Shown: one piece after another, positions 42,508-51,541 of the stretch | Numbering within the stretch: the first letter of the stretch is position 1 | Layout: every line of letters begins with the position of its first letter | Position numbers and translations under genes: made by a program | Notes under the pieces: generated by a model | Told to the model about the DNA's origin: nothing | What the model saw: the letters and a program-made list of their open reading frames with translations, nothing else | The model's database searches: none | Assembly (NCBI GenBank): GCA_964618075.1 | Contig: CAZTZO010000009.1 | Location: 1 to 57,488 of the forward strand | Direction of reading: 5' to 3' | DNA: 57,488 bases | Origin: CAYTMY01 sp964618075 | Lineage (GTDB): Bacteria > Bacillota > Clostridia > Eubacteriales > Anaerofustaceae

Positions 42508-43200
42508 TTAGCTTTTCAGAGCGTCCCACGGCGTGATAAGTCCCTTCAATACACCGTTTTGAGTGGCGTCACTCGTGACGAAGATAACCGCAAGCCTTTT
42601 TGATAATTCGTGTGAACGGGAAAACATATTTTGTATTCTGCTTAAGGGTGTTTTTTCACCGATAAATGCGAAGTGTTCGCTCATATGAGCCTCACATGGA
42701 AGAAATTCGGCAAATTTGGCTATCGGAGTATTATCGCTAATCTCGCATTTATTGTATTTTTGAACATAATTAAACACGGTATTTTCGCTGAAAACCCCTT
42801 GTAAAACGCCCTGCTCCAAGATCGGAATATGTGAAAATTCGCGCTTTGTCATTTCGTTCATTATATTTAATGCGCTGTCAGTTTTTGATGCAAAAAGCAT
42901 TTTTGTTACAGCGATATCCATAGACTGAACGGGATTATTAATCTCAGTTATTATTGTTTTAAGCTCGTTTATTATGCTTTCGGAAGGCTCGACGATAAAC
43001 TGTCCGTTCTCTTCGGGATAGTGGGATAGAAGGTTGCGTATCTCGCGGCACATATCAAGCTTTTCCTTGTAGGGTTCACCGTCCTCTGAGTTTATGAAGC
43101 GAACTACGCTGTTTTCATAGCGTTCACCCGCTGTTACATATTTCTCAAAGATAGTACGCTCAAGCTCCTTATACAGATTCAAAAATTCGTTTGCGCCCAT
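42508..43200 (-). CDS. CBS-domain protein in glycan export operon
   Basis: This 230-residue protein has an N-terminal helical domain (about residues 1-95) and a C-terminal pair of CBS motifs. These open SMDIAVTKMLFASKTDSALN and HIPILEQGVLQGVFSENTVF, and the second ends VLKGLITPWDALK. CBS pairs bind adenylates or other nucleotides and act as regulatory switches. It is the last gene of the operon, five bases after a glycosyltransferase gene. Regulation of surface glycan synthesis is an inference from position. Confidence 0.82.
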   Translation of the reverse strand: MGANEFLNLYKELERTIFEKYVTAGERYENSVVRFINSEDGEPYKEKLDMCREIRNLLSHYPEENGQFIVEPSESIINELKTIITEINNPVQSMDIAVTKMLFASKTDSALNIMNEMTKREFSHIPILEQGVLQGVFSENTVFNYVQKYNKCEISDNTPIAKFAEFLPCEAHMSEHFAFIGEKTPLSRIQNMFSRSHELSKRLAVIFVTSDATQNGVLKGLITPWDALKS

Positions 43201-43205
43201 ATACG

Positions 43206-44294
43206 TTATCTCTTTATTCTTCTCATAGCTTTTTTAAATAACGAAGAGAAGCCCTCTTCCTTCAATACATCGCCCGCCTGCTTTATTATCGGTATTCTTC
43301 CTCTGATTTTTCTCACGCGCTCTAATATATAACGGTTTGAGGTTGTAAACGGGTCGGATATGTCATCAAGCTCATTGATACATTCTCGGTAATCTACTCG
43401 CGTTTTATCCTTTATCTTCTCTCCCGAAGTAAACGATGAGTAACTCCAAGGTGTTTTGCTTACATTGTCCTCATTGTTTTTTTCGTGAAGCACGCAGTAC
43501 TGACTGTAGAGCGTCTTAAAGATATGCTCTCCATCAGGCAGCCAATTGCGTATGCACATATCCAGCGTCGGCCCGTAACCCGAAAAGTGAATAAACCTGA
43601 GCAAATCCCCGTTTACCGTTATGGCGCTATCTGTTTGCTCCACGATGGAATCTTTTATCGACCACGTGGCGTAATCATAGCCGTGGTTTTTAAGTATATA
43701 AGTATCAAAAAAGCACGGCGCAAGGTCTACCCATTTTTGATCGGTAAAAATGCCGTTTTGTATATCATCATAACAATATTTGTCAAGACGAAAAGCCCAC
43801 CAGTCGATAAAACGTTTTGCCTCATCACTTCTGTTAACAGCCAAAAATCCGAGATTGTATACTCCGTGTGCCGTAGAAGAAAGCTCCATTTCAATATTGC
43901 CTTCTATAAGCATATGCGGACACAAAACAATCGAGTGCGTATCAAGAAGCTCCCTGAGCTCACAAAAATCCGAATATACGTATATGTCGGGATCGAGATA
44001 TATAAATTTATTCTCTTCAGGATAGAGCTTGTAGAGATATTGAAAGAATGCCCCTTTAACGGACGTGGAGGCTTCCACTATATTATGCTTAAAGATGAAA
44101 TGATTGAAATTTCCCTCATATGCATCCTTTGCAGGTATTACCCTGTCAAAATATTCGTATTCAGATAAAGCGCTTGTTTCTTTTTCAACAAGGCACACAA
44201 CAAACGTCGCGTCGGGAATATTCTTCTTTACGCTCTCTGCCAGGCAACGCGCTTTGTGTATATAGTTATTGCATATGGAAGTAAATATTATCAT
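43206..44294 (-). CDS. Glycosyltransferase (GT8-like, GT-A fold)
   Basis: The 362-residue protein begins IIFTSICNNYIHKARCLAES. It carries a metal-binding DxD motif in FIYLDPDIYVYSDF, and the GT8-like segment STAHGVYNLGFLAVN followed by WWAFRLDKYC. It probably adds a sugar to a growing surface glycan in the cytoplasm. Its C-terminal 60 residues are Lys/Arg-rich and may associate with the membrane. It is co-transcribed with GT2 and the ABC exporter genes. Donor and acceptor are unknown. Confidence 0.82.
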   Translation of the reverse strand: MIIFTSICNNYIHKARCLAESVKKNIPDATFVVCLVEKETSALSEYEYFDRVIPAKDAYEGNFNHFIFKHNIVEASTSVKGAFFQYLYKLYPEENKFIYLDPDIYVYSDFCELRELLDTHSIVLCPHMLIEGNIEMELSSTAHGVYNLGFLAVNRSDEAKRFIDWWAFRLDKYCYDDIQNGIFTDQKWVDLAPCFFDTYILKNHGYDYATWSIKDSIVEQTDSAITVNGDLLRFIHFSGYGPTLDMCIRNWLPDGEHIFKTLYSQYCVLHEKNNEDNVSKTPWSYSSFTSGEKIKDKTRVDYRECINELDDISDPFTTSNRYILERVRKIRGRIPIIKQAGDVLKEEGFSSLFKKAMRRIKR

Positions 44295-44304
44295 ACTATA
44301 CTCT

Positions 44305-45147
44305 TTATTTCAGTATTATTTTTTTGGCAAGCTTACGCACAAACGGAACATTTTTAAACATTCTCGCAAAAATGTTTTTGTCCTTTAGCGCCTTTATAAG
44401 ATAAGACTGATCCACCCACGAATCACGCAGCACGCTTGCGTACAGAGAAGCGTATTTTTCGTACAGCTCACTATGTCCGTCATATATCGTTTTATATGCT
44501 TGCTTTACGGTATTGATATCGTCCTTGAAGCGAGTCGTTCTGGACACGGGCTTTATTCTGTAGTGAAAATAAGTTTCTTCAAGCTGTACGATCTGCTTTC
44601 CGCTTTGAAGTATACTTAAAAAGAAGTCATAGTCCTCAAGCCCGCTAATAAGATCTTTACGAAAGCCTCCGCATGACAGATAATCATCTTTTTTAAAAAG
44701 TGCGGTCACGAAAACGATATTGTTTAAAAGCATTTCTCCCAGACTGTAATCCGGCAGCTCCCATTTTCCGCTTTCTGCGCCGAAAAGATCGGCGTGGCAA
44801 TATACAGCTCCTATGCTTTCGTCTTTACTAATAATTTCTACTGCGCGAAATATATATTCAGGCGAAATAGTATCGTCCGAATCCAGCGGTAATATATATT
44901 TCCCGTCGCACGCGCGTATACCCATGTTTCTGGCTTCTGAGGGTCCTTCGTTGCCTTTTGTATGCAGCTTTATTATATCATTTGCTTCGATACTGTCGAA
45001 TACGTCAATAGTGCTTCTATCCGTACTGCCGTCGTCAATCATAACGAGCTGCACGTTTGGATATGTTTGCTTGAGTACGGACTCGACTGCCTCACGAATA
45101 TATATTCCGTCGTTATAGCAGGGCATTATCACACTGACTTTATCCAT
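44305..45147 (-). CDS. Family 2 glycosyltransferase
   Basis: A 280-residue GT2 enzyme. It opens with VSVIMPCYNDGIYIREAVES, contains the nucleotide-binding MIDDGSTDRS, the DxD in ILPLDSDDTISPEYI, and the acceptor-region motif GLEDYDFFLSIL. It probably builds the exported polysaccharide or teichoic acid-like polymer. Sugar and linkage cannot be inferred. The gene lies 45 bases after the ABC ATPase gene. Confidence 0.93.
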   Translation of the reverse strand: MDKVSVIMPCYNDGIYIREAVESVLKQTYPNVQLVMIDDGSTDRSTIDVFDSIEANDIIKLHTKGNEGPSEARNMGIRACDGKYILPLDSDDTISPEYIFRAVEIISKDESIGAVYCHADLFGAESGKWELPDYSLGEMLLNNIVFVTALFKKDDYLSCGGFRKDLISGLEDYDFFLSILQSGKQIVQLEETYFHYRIKPVSRTTRFKDDINTVKQAYKTIYDGHSELYEKYASLYASVLRDSWVDQSYLIKALKDKNIFARMFKNVPFVRKLAKKIILK

Positions 45148-45192
45148 CGGAGTATTCCTTTTTTATTTATACTATTCGCGTCAATAAACGAA

Positions 45193-45984
45193 TTATTTTT
45201 TTTGCGATATTACTCTAAACAGCTTCTTTTTCTTGTTCTTTTCGTTGTCACCGGTATATTCGGCGTATGCGTCGCACACCTCTTTGGTATCTCCTATCAT
45301 CTTTACGACGCCTTTTTCCAGCCACATTACTCTGGTACAGAGATCTCTTATCTGTGATAAGGTATGAGAAACTATTATAACCGTCGTTCCTCCGCTCATC
45401 AATTCCTCCATTCTTTCACGGCTCTTTTTTTGAAAGCGCGCGTCTCCCACGGCAAGTATCTCATCAACTATAAGAATATCCGGATCGACTATTGTGGCTA
45501 TGGAAAATGCCAGCCTCATTACCATGCCTGAGGAAAACACTCTTATCGGAGAACCCATAAATTCCTCGAGCTCTGCAAACGCAACGATATCGTCATACTT
45601 GCTTTGAAGATATGCTTTACTGTAACCAAGTATCGCTCCGTTTAAAAACACATTTTCATATGCAGTCAGATCATCGTCAAAACCCGCTCCCAATTCAAGC
45701 ATCGGAGCAATTACTCCGTGAGCAACGCTGCTTCCCTTTGTAGGCATAAGTATACCCGATAGTATTTTAAGAAGGGTACTCTTTCCCGAACCGTTCGTTC
45801 CTACTATCCCGAAAACTTCTCCCTTTTTTATATCGAAGGATACATCGTCAAGCGCAGTTAGCGTGGAATAATGAATGTTTTTCCTAAGAAGATTAAACAT
45901 ATATTCCTTCAAGCTGGAAAGCCTGTCGTTTGCGAGTCTGAAATTCATTGTGACATTTTTAACTTCTAATATAGGCTCACTCAT
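45193..45984 (-). CDS. Polysaccharide ABC exporter ATPase (Wzt/TagH-like)
   Basis: A 263-residue ATPase with Walker A GTNGSGKST, signature FSSGMVMRLAFSIA, Walker B ILIVDEILAVGD and switch His in IIVSHTLSQ. It is the short form lacking the C-terminal carbohydrate-binding domain of some Wzt proteins. With the adjacent permease it should export a lipid-linked glycan across the membrane. TagH/RfbE-type family assignment is clear; the glycan is unknown. Confidence 0.93.
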   Translation of the reverse strand: MSEPILEVKNVTMNFRLANDRLSSLKEYMFNLLRKNIHYSTLTALDDVSFDIKKGEVFGIVGTNGSGKSTLLKILSGILMPTKGSSVAHGVIAPMLELGAGFDDDLTAYENVFLNGAILGYSKAYLQSKYDDIVAFAELEEFMGSPIRVFSSGMVMRLAFSIATIVDPDILIVDEILAVGDARFQKKSRERMEELMSGGTTVIIVSHTLSQIRDLCTRVMWLEKGVVKMIGDTKEVCDAYAEYTGDNEKNKKKKLFRVISQKK

Positions 45985-45992
45985 TTTATCTC

Positions 45993-46772
45993 CTACACGT
46001 ACAATATAAACTTATTTTGATGCTTTCTGAACACCGCCATACCGATAAATAAAAACAGTACGGCAAAGCCGGCACACATCAGCCAGGTCTGCGTTGATGG
46101 TATCTGATGCTCCAATATCACTGTTCTCGCGAATTTAAGAAAATGATACATAGGATTAAAGCTCATTATTTTCATCAATGTTTCAGAAAGAATGGATTCA
46201 GGGTAAAAGATAGGCGTGCCATACGTCCAGAGCGTGACGAATACAGTATATAAAAACTGAGTGTCTCTGAAAAATACCATCATGGTACACAACAGAAGCG
46301 ACATACCCGTTATAAACCCGAGAAGTGTAACAAACATATACAAGAGGGCGATATGATGCCATGTAATGGCGACGCCGGAAAATATTATCATAAGATATAA
46401 TGCGATTGCCGAGAAGAAGAAGTTTACCGTCGAGGACAGTACGCGCGATATAGGATATATATATTTGGGAACGTATACCTTATTTATCAGGGACGCATTT
46501 TCAACAATATTTCCCATTGCCTGCTGCGTGGTGTCAGACATATATGAGAATAAAACTATACCGGTAAGCAAATACACAGCATAGTTTTCGACATTGAAGC
46601 GAAATATCCTTTGAAATACAAAAAACTGTACCGCCATGGTAAGAAGCGGATTTAACAATGACCACAAAACTCCGAGCACGCTGCGACGGTATTTCTTTTT
46701 GAAATCTCTTTTTATAAGCTGTGAGAGTAAAAACGAATACCGTTTGATCAATACCGGTATCTGTGATAGCAT
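45993..46772 (-). CDS. Polysaccharide ABC exporter permease (Wzm/TagG-like)
   Basis: This 259-residue ABC-2 permease has six hydrophobic segments and the typical start FLLSQLIKRDFKKKYRRSVLG followed by VLWSLLNPLL. The second ATG (46772) is preferred because AAGGAG lies seven bases before it; the first, two codons upstream, is one base from that site. It pairs with the next ATPase gene to export a glycan. It heads the minus-strand operon that ends with the CBS protein gene. Confidence 0.93.
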   Translation of the reverse strand: MLSQIPVLIKRYSFLLSQLIKRDFKKKYRRSVLGVLWSLLNPLLTMAVQFFVFQRIFRFNVENYAVYLLTGIVLFSYMSDTTQQAMGNIVENASLINKVYVPKYIYPISRVLSSTVNFFFSAIALYLMIIFSGVAITWHHIALLYMFVTLLGFITGMSLLLCTMMVFFRDTQFLYTVFVTLWTYGTPIFYPESILSETLMKIMSFNPMYHFLKFARTVILEHQIPSTQTWLMCAGFAVLFLFIGMAVFRKHQNKFILYV

Positions 46773-46999
46773 ACGCATTCTCCTTTATACCTCTTTTGAA
46801 AACCTTAAAATATATATTGTTTATTATACCACTGTAGCTATACCGTTACAAACTTTTCACCCTTTTATTGTTTGTATTAAATGCGCAAATATATCTTACT
46901 TATGATTCTTTACGATAAAATAAATAAAAGCATATGCGTAACGCTTTCAGTAAGTGTTATGATAGGATTTACCTGACTTAGCAAACAAAGAGAGAAGAA

Positions 47000-47908
47000 A
47001 TGAAACAAAATAATCCTGCTGTTTATAAGCTTATGCTGATTTTTGCCACGGTAATCTGGGGCGGAGCCTTTGTGGTGATGAAAAATGCAGTTGAAGAACT
47101 CAAACCCTATAGCTTACTTGCTGTAAGGTTTACTCTTGCTTCATTATTTATGATCCCTTTATGCATTAAGCGCTTTAAAGCTTTTGATAAAATGCTTCTT
47201 ATACGTTCGTTCGCCATTGGACTATTTATGTTTATAGGCTTTGCCATGCAGACGATAGGCGTGCAATATACTACGCCCGGCAAAAACGCTTTTTTAACCG
47301 GAGTGTACTGCATTATAGTGCCGTTTATCTGCTGGATTTCCCAGAAAAAGCATCCTGACGCATATAATTTTATAGCGGCCTTATTATGTCTTTGCGGTAT
47401 AGCTCTCGTGTCGTTAAACGGCGGATTTAACATGCAAGCGGGTGACCTATTATCCCTTTTATCCAGCATATCCTTTGCTATTGCAATATTTTTGGTTTCC
47501 GTATATTCAGAGAAGTGTGATGTTATGCTTATGACGATAACGGAATTTGTGACAATGGCTGTTCTTTCTTGGATATCTATACCGTTTGCAAACGAATCCT
47601 TTATAAGGGTTTCATGGGATGTTTCACTTATAGTATCGCTTGTCTTTCTGTCGTTATTATCGAGCGTTGTTGCCTTCGTTTTTCAAAATATCGGACAAAA
47701 ACATATTCCAGCCTCTCAAGCATCTCTTATTTTAAGCATGGAAGCAGTATTCGGCGTAATTTTTTCCATCATTTTTTACGGTGAAGCCCTTACCTACAAG
47801 ACCGCTGCGGGTTTTCTTTTGATATTTATCGCTATTATTGTTTCCGAAACAAAGCTTAAATTCAATAAAAAACAGTGTGAGGCTAAGGATTCTCACACTG
47901 ATTCTTAA
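47000..47908 (+). CDS. EamA/DMT family transporter
   Basis: A 302-residue permease with ten predicted membrane segments in two repeated halves. The first opens IFATVIWGGAFVVMKNAVEE and the second contains ASLILSMEAVFGVIFSIIFYGE. The EamA fold exports amino acids or metabolites; the substrate is unknown. It is monocistronic, diverging from the glycan exporter across 227 bases with no other gene seen, and faces the formate channel gene tail to tail. Confidence 0.92.
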   Translation: MKQNNPAVYKLMLIFATVIWGGAFVVMKNAVEELKPYSLLAVRFTLASLFMIPLCIKRFKAFDKMLLIRSFAIGLFMFIGFAMQTIGVQYTTPGKNAFLTGVYCIIVPFICWISQKKHPDAYNFIAALLCLCGIALVSLNGGFNMQAGDLLSLLSSISFAIAIFLVSVYSEKCDVMLMTITEFVTMAVLSWISIPFANESFIRVSWDVSLIVSLVFLSLLSSVVAFVFQNIGQKHIPASQASLILSMEAVFGVIFSIIFYGEALTYKTAAGFLLIFIAIIVSETKLKFNKKQCEAKDSHTDS

Positions 47909-47935
47909 AATAGCTCTGTAATTATAAAAGTACTA

Positions 47936-47980
47936 AAAAGAGAGTGCATTACCGAGTAGAAACTCAATAACGTACTCCCT
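47936..47980 (-). terminator. Terminator-like hairpin after the one-carbon operon
   Basis: On the minus strand GGGAGTACGTTA pairs with TAATGCACTCTC with one mismatch, and an inner GAGT/ACTC stem is followed by TTTTT. It lies 25 bases past the focA stop and could also affect the EamA transcript. Confidence 0.65.
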
Positions 47981-48004
47981 TATTATTTATACGTATTATT
48001 TTTC

Positions 48005-48784
48005 TTACTGAGCCTTTTTCTTTACATATACGAAATAATAGAACAGTGGCACCCAAAGGGCTCCGCCGATGAGGTTGCCGAGGGTTACGGGCAGAATGTT
48101 GTTAAACCAAACCTGAGCTGAAGTTACATTTGCTCCGAGGAACTGTCCGAGCGGAAGATAAAACATATTTGCAACACTGTGCTCAAAGCCGCAAAGCACG
48201 AAGAGCATTATCGGGAAAAAGATAGCGAATATCTTTCCGCCGAGATCCTTAGCTCCCGCCTGAAGCCAGCATGCCAAAACAACTAAGATGTTGCACAATA
48301 CACCTCTTAAGAGTGCCGAAGTAAAGCTCATGGTTGCCTTTGCTCCTGCAACCTTTATGGCGTTTGCAAGCATGGCGTCGCCCGAGAAAAGACCGCTCTT
48401 TGCTACTATAAGCGCAAGAAGATAAGAGCCTATGACGTTTCCGATATATACGAATACCCAGTTCTTGAGCATTGCGGGTACTGTTATTTTCTTGTCAAGT
48501 GCTGCAAGTGCAAGAAGATTGTTGCCTGTAAAAAGCTCTGCTCCGCACAATATGACCATCATAAGTCCTACGGGGAATACGCAGGCACCTAAAAACTTAC
48601 CAAGCCCCGCAAGCTCTCCCGTCAGATTCGCCGTAAGCGTTAAAAATCCTATTGCGCCGAAGCCTATGAACATTCCCGCAAATATGCCGAGAAGAAGCAT
48701 TTTGTAGATAGGAAGCTTTGACTTATTTACGCCGTTGTTTACCCATATTTCGGCTATTTCAGCCGGTGAATTAACATTGTTCAT
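48005..48784 (-). CDS. focA: Formate/nitrite transporter family channel
   Basis: A 259-residue FNT channel with six membrane helices. Signature features are GELAGLGKFLGACVFPVGLM, the AELFTGNN motif, and CGFEHSVANMFYLPLG with the central His. The ATG at 48784 is favoured because GGAGG lies right before it. It overlaps the amidohydrolase gene by 14 bases. In this formate-tetrahydrofolate ligase operon it would import or export formate, so FocA rather than NirC is the likely role. Confidence 0.9.
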   Translation of the reverse strand: MNNVNSPAEIAEIWVNNGVNKSKLPIYKMLLLGIFAGMFIGFGAIGFLTLTANLTGELAGLGKFLGACVFPVGLMMVILCGAELFTGNNLLALAALDKKITVPAMLKNWVFVYIGNVIGSYLLALIVAKSGLFSGDAMLANAIKVAGAKATMSFTSALLRGVLCNILVVLACWLQAGAKDLGGKIFAIFFPIMLFVLCGFEHSVANMFYLPLGQFLGANVTSAQVWFNNILPVTLGNLIGGALWVPLFYYFVYVKKKAQ

Positions 48785-49661
48785 TTTTTCCTCCAAATCT
48801 TTCTTTGATCAGTTTTTTGCTGTTTTCTAAAGTTTTGTTTAATAATTTTGTATCCTTTATAATTGCGTTGAGATGATAATATTCGTCGTTCATTCCGGTT
48901 TCGTGAGGTACTCCGAACGCTCCGGCGTCACTGCCTGAGGCGATGTTGACTCCGCAACTGATTGCTCGGGAAATATTGTCTTCATGTGATTTGATTATTT
49001 TTTGTACATTTTCTTTGTCAAAGCGCGTCGTAAGAAGAGGATTGGCACATGTTGATATCGTCGGCACCCACACACATTTCGTCTCTGCAAGCATTTTAAT
49101 TGCTTCCTCGTCGGCGTAATAGCCGTGTTCCACGCTGCCTACTCCCGCTTCAACGGCGTTTTTAATATTTGCTGCGCCGTTCACATGACACATCACGCTA
49201 AAGCCCTGCGAATTTGCAATATGCACCATTTCGCGCACTTCCTTTAATTCAAGAGAGCCCTCGGAAATATTTCCGAATACGCTAAAATCGAGAATGCCGC
49301 TTGTCATAATCTTTATAAAATCGCACCCTCTTTTTCTTGCCTGATTGACCAAAAGCGCAAAATCCTTCATATCGTCAAACGCTTTGCCTACAACGCTGCC
49401 GTATAAGCCTCTTTTATGAATTGCGAAAATAGGAGTAAGATATGTTATGCCGTATTCACAGGCTATGCTTTTAGCGTATTCGCTTACGCCGTAGTTGTCG
49501 CCGCCGTCCCGAAGAAAATTCACGCCGTTTTGTTTGTATGTATTGAGCAGTCTGTGAACATATTCTTTGTCAACGCCGTTTTTGTGGCGAAGAGTAGCCT
49601 CTTTGTAGTTTTTGCCATCCATCAGGACATGAACGTGCATATCCGAATTCATACGATTCAC
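48771..49661 (-). CDS. Amidohydrolase family protein in one-carbon operon
   Basis: A 296-residue metal-dependent hydrolase. It begins near an HVH metal motif (SDMHVHVLMDG), and includes Lys in FIKIMTSG, His in MCHVNGA, EHGYY, and the catalytic Asp in ASGSDAGAFG. The length is short for the superfamily because the N-terminal beta domain is missing. Substrate unknown. GTG 49661 and ATG 49652 are both possible starts. A hairpin at 49672-49693 sits just upstream. Its place between gcvH and focA suggests that it yields or consumes a one-carbon compound. Confidence 0.78.
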   Translation of the reverse strand: MNRMNSDMHVHVLMDGKNYKEATLRHKNGVDKEYVHRLLNTYKQNGVNFLRDGGDNYGVSEYAKSIACEYGITYLTPIFAIHKRGLYGSVVGKAFDDMKDFALLVNQARKRGCDFIKIMTSGILDFSVFGNISEGSLELKEVREMVHIANSQGFSVMCHVNGAANIKNAVEAGVGSVEHGYYADEEAIKMLAETKCVWVPTISTCANPLLTTRFDKENVQKIIKSHEDNISRAISCGVNIASGSDAGAFGVPHETGMNDEYYHLNAIIKDTKLLNKTLENSKKLIKERFGGKNEQC

Positions 49662-49671
49662 TTACCTTTAA

Positions 49672-49693
49672 GGGCAAGGCTTTCACCTTGCCC
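49672..49693 (-). other. Intercistronic hairpin between gcvH and the amidohydrolase gene
   Basis: GGGCAAGG and CCTTGCCC form a perfect eight-pair stem with a six-base loop. No T run follows on the minus strand, so it may be an mRNA processing or stability element or partial terminator. Confidence 0.55.
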
Positions 49694-49719
49694 CTGTTTA
49701 TTATTTTTATGTTTCTTTC

Positions 49720-50091
49720 TTACAGAGTCGCTTCGTATGCTTCCGCCGAAAGTAAATCGTCAAGCGTTGAAGGATCCGTTATTTTGAATTCTGCGATCCA
49801 TGCGTCATATGCGCCTTCGTTTATCTTCTCGGGTGAATCGTCAAGCTCTTCGTTGACTGCTATAACCTCGCCTGCAAAAGGCAGAGCAAGCTCAGAGTTG
49901 GTTTTGGAGCTTTCGATCTCGGAGAATATATCTCCCTTTTCGAATGACGCGCCCTCTTCGGGAAGGTCAACAAATAATAATTCGCCGAGCTGTTCGGCTG
50001 CGTGTTCGCTGATACCGACCTTTGCTTTATCTTTGTTAATCTCTACCCAGATGTGCTCGGGTGAATACTTTAAACCGGTTTTTACTGCCAT
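49720..50091 (-). CDS. gcvH: Glycine cleavage system H protein
   Basis: This 123-residue lipoyl protein carries the methylamine intermediate of glycine cleavage. The hairpin with the modified lysine is EIESSKTNSELALP (Lys63), preceded by VGISEHAAEQLGELLFVDLP. The ATG at 50091 is chosen for its AAGGAG seven bases before; the frame extends upstream without homology. It follows lpdA, whose enzyme would reoxidise its lipoamide. gcvT and gcvP are absent from the window. Confidence 0.95.
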   Translation of the reverse strand: MAVKTGLKYSPEHIWVEINKDKAKVGISEHAAEQLGELLFVDLPEEGASFEKGDIFSEIESSKTNSELALPFAGEVIAVNEELDDSPEKINEGAYDAWIAEFKITDPSTLDDLLSAEAYEATL

Positions 50092-50135
50092 TTTATTCTC
50101 CTTGGAATTAAATTTTGCGGTAGTTTCCGCTTTTT

Positions 50136-51512
50136 TTAGGCCTTGTTTATGCTTACGCCGTGTACGTCGTGTACAGCTTCCATTATAGCTTCGCTCATTG
50201 TCGGATGCGGGAAAATACAATCCCCAAGCTGAGCTGCCGTCATTTTTATCTGTATAGCCGTAGTGAGAACCTGAAGCATATCCGTTGCGTGCGCGCCGAC
50301 CACAGATGCGCCGATAAGTACGTCGTTATCGTCAACGATTACTTTTACGAAGCCTGCCAGCTTGCCGCTTGCCTGCGCTTTTCCCAAACCCTTAAAGTCA
50401 AAGGTTCCGGTCTTGTAGGTCTTGTTTTCCTTGATAAGCTGCGCTTCTGTTAAGCCTACGCTGCCGACCTCGGGATTTGTATATACGCACCCGGGAACTG
50501 CGTGATAAGAAGGCTTTCTCTTTGCGCCGAAAATGTTATCTACTGCGATTATACCCTCGTAGCTCGCAACGTGAGCGAGCATAGCGGAAGATATTATATC
50601 GCCTATGGCGTATACGTTATCATAGTTTGTCTGTAAATATTCGTTTACGTCAACTCTGCCGCGTTCGGTCATCTTTATGCCTGCTTCATCAAAGCCGCAG
50701 CCCTTTGTAAAGGGCATTCTGCCGATAGCAACAAGCACATATTCTGCTTCCAGCTCTTTGCCGCTTTGTAATACTACTTTTACGCTGGAATCAGAAGGAT
50801 TGACTTCTGCTATACCGTCTCCGGTGATAACCTTGATCTTTTCCTTCTTGAACTGACGTGCAAGCTGTTTTGCAACGTCCTCGTCCATTGTCGGAAGTAT
50901 CTGAGGTAACATTTCGACTACCGTAAGCTCCGTGCCCATTTTTGCAAGGAACTGACCTATTTCGCAGCCGATAACGCCGCCGCCTACGAGTACCATCGAC
51001 TTCGGAGCCTGTTCAAAGTCAAGTATCTCATCGCTTGTGATTACTCTTTTGCCGTCATACTTGAACATTCCCGGAGTAATGGGAACAGAACCTGTTGCAA
51101 GAATTATAGCGTCGCTCTTTACTTCCTGCTTGCTGCCGTCTGCCATGGTTACTTCGATAGTGTTTTTGTCGATGAGCTTTCCAAAGCCGTCAATCGTTTC
51201 CACGCCGTTTTTCTCAAGAAGGAAATGTATTCCCTTCACGAGGTTGGTCGTAACTTTGTTCTTTCTTTCGATTATCGCGGGGTAATCTACCGTGATATCT
51301 CCGTTTATATTGATGCCGAAGCTTTTCGCGTTTTCAGCCGTCTCATAAACTTCGTATGAAGCGAGCAGCGCCTTTGTGGGAATGCAGCCGCGGTTAAGAC
51401 ATGTGCCACCGACTTTATCCTTTTCGATAAGCGTTACCTGAGCGCCTTTTTTTGCAGCGTATATCGCCGCTTCGTATCCTCCGGGGCCTCCCCCTAAAAC
51501 TGTAACTTTCAT
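50136..51512 (-). CDS. lpdA: Dihydrolipoyl dehydrogenase
   Basis: A 458-residue FAD enzyme without a fused lipoyl domain. The FAD-binding GxGxxG is LGGGPGGYEAA, the redox disulfide GGTCLNRGC (Cys38 and Cys43), NAD binding is VLVGGGVIGCEIGQF, and the His-Glu pair is in IFPHPTMSEAIME. It regenerates lipoamide on GcvH or another lipoyl protein. Its place within a methyl-branch folate operon is known from other Clostridia, where it may also shuttle electrons. Confidence 0.96.
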   Translation of the reverse strand: MKVTVLGGGPGGYEAAIYAAKKGAQVTLIEKDKVGGTCLNRGCIPTKALLASYEVYETAENAKSFGININGDITVDYPAIIERKNKVTTNLVKGIHFLLEKNGVETIDGFGKLIDKNTIEVTMADGSKQEVKSDAIILATGSVPITPGMFKYDGKRVITSDEILDFEQAPKSMVLVGGGVIGCEIGQFLAKMGTELTVVEMLPQILPTMDEDVAKQLARQFKKEKIKVITGDGIAEVNPSDSSVKVVLQSGKELEAEYVLVAIGRMPFTKGCGFDEAGIKMTERGRVDVNEYLQTNYDNVYAIGDIISSAMLAHVASYEGIIAVDNIFGAKRKPSYHAVPGCVYTNPEVGSVGLTEAQLIKENKTYKTGTFDFKGLGKAQASGKLAGFVKVIVDDNDVLIGASVVGAHATDMLQVLTTAIQIKMTAAQLGDCIFPHPTMSEAIMEAVHDVHGVSINKA

Positions 51513-51541
51513 TGTTATACTTACCTTTCTGTAATAAAGGA

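Noticed and set aside
43485..44168. 227-residue open frame antisense to the GT8-like gene
   Set aside because: It is a shadow of a gene with a conserved DxD glycosyltransferase motif and has no family resemblance.
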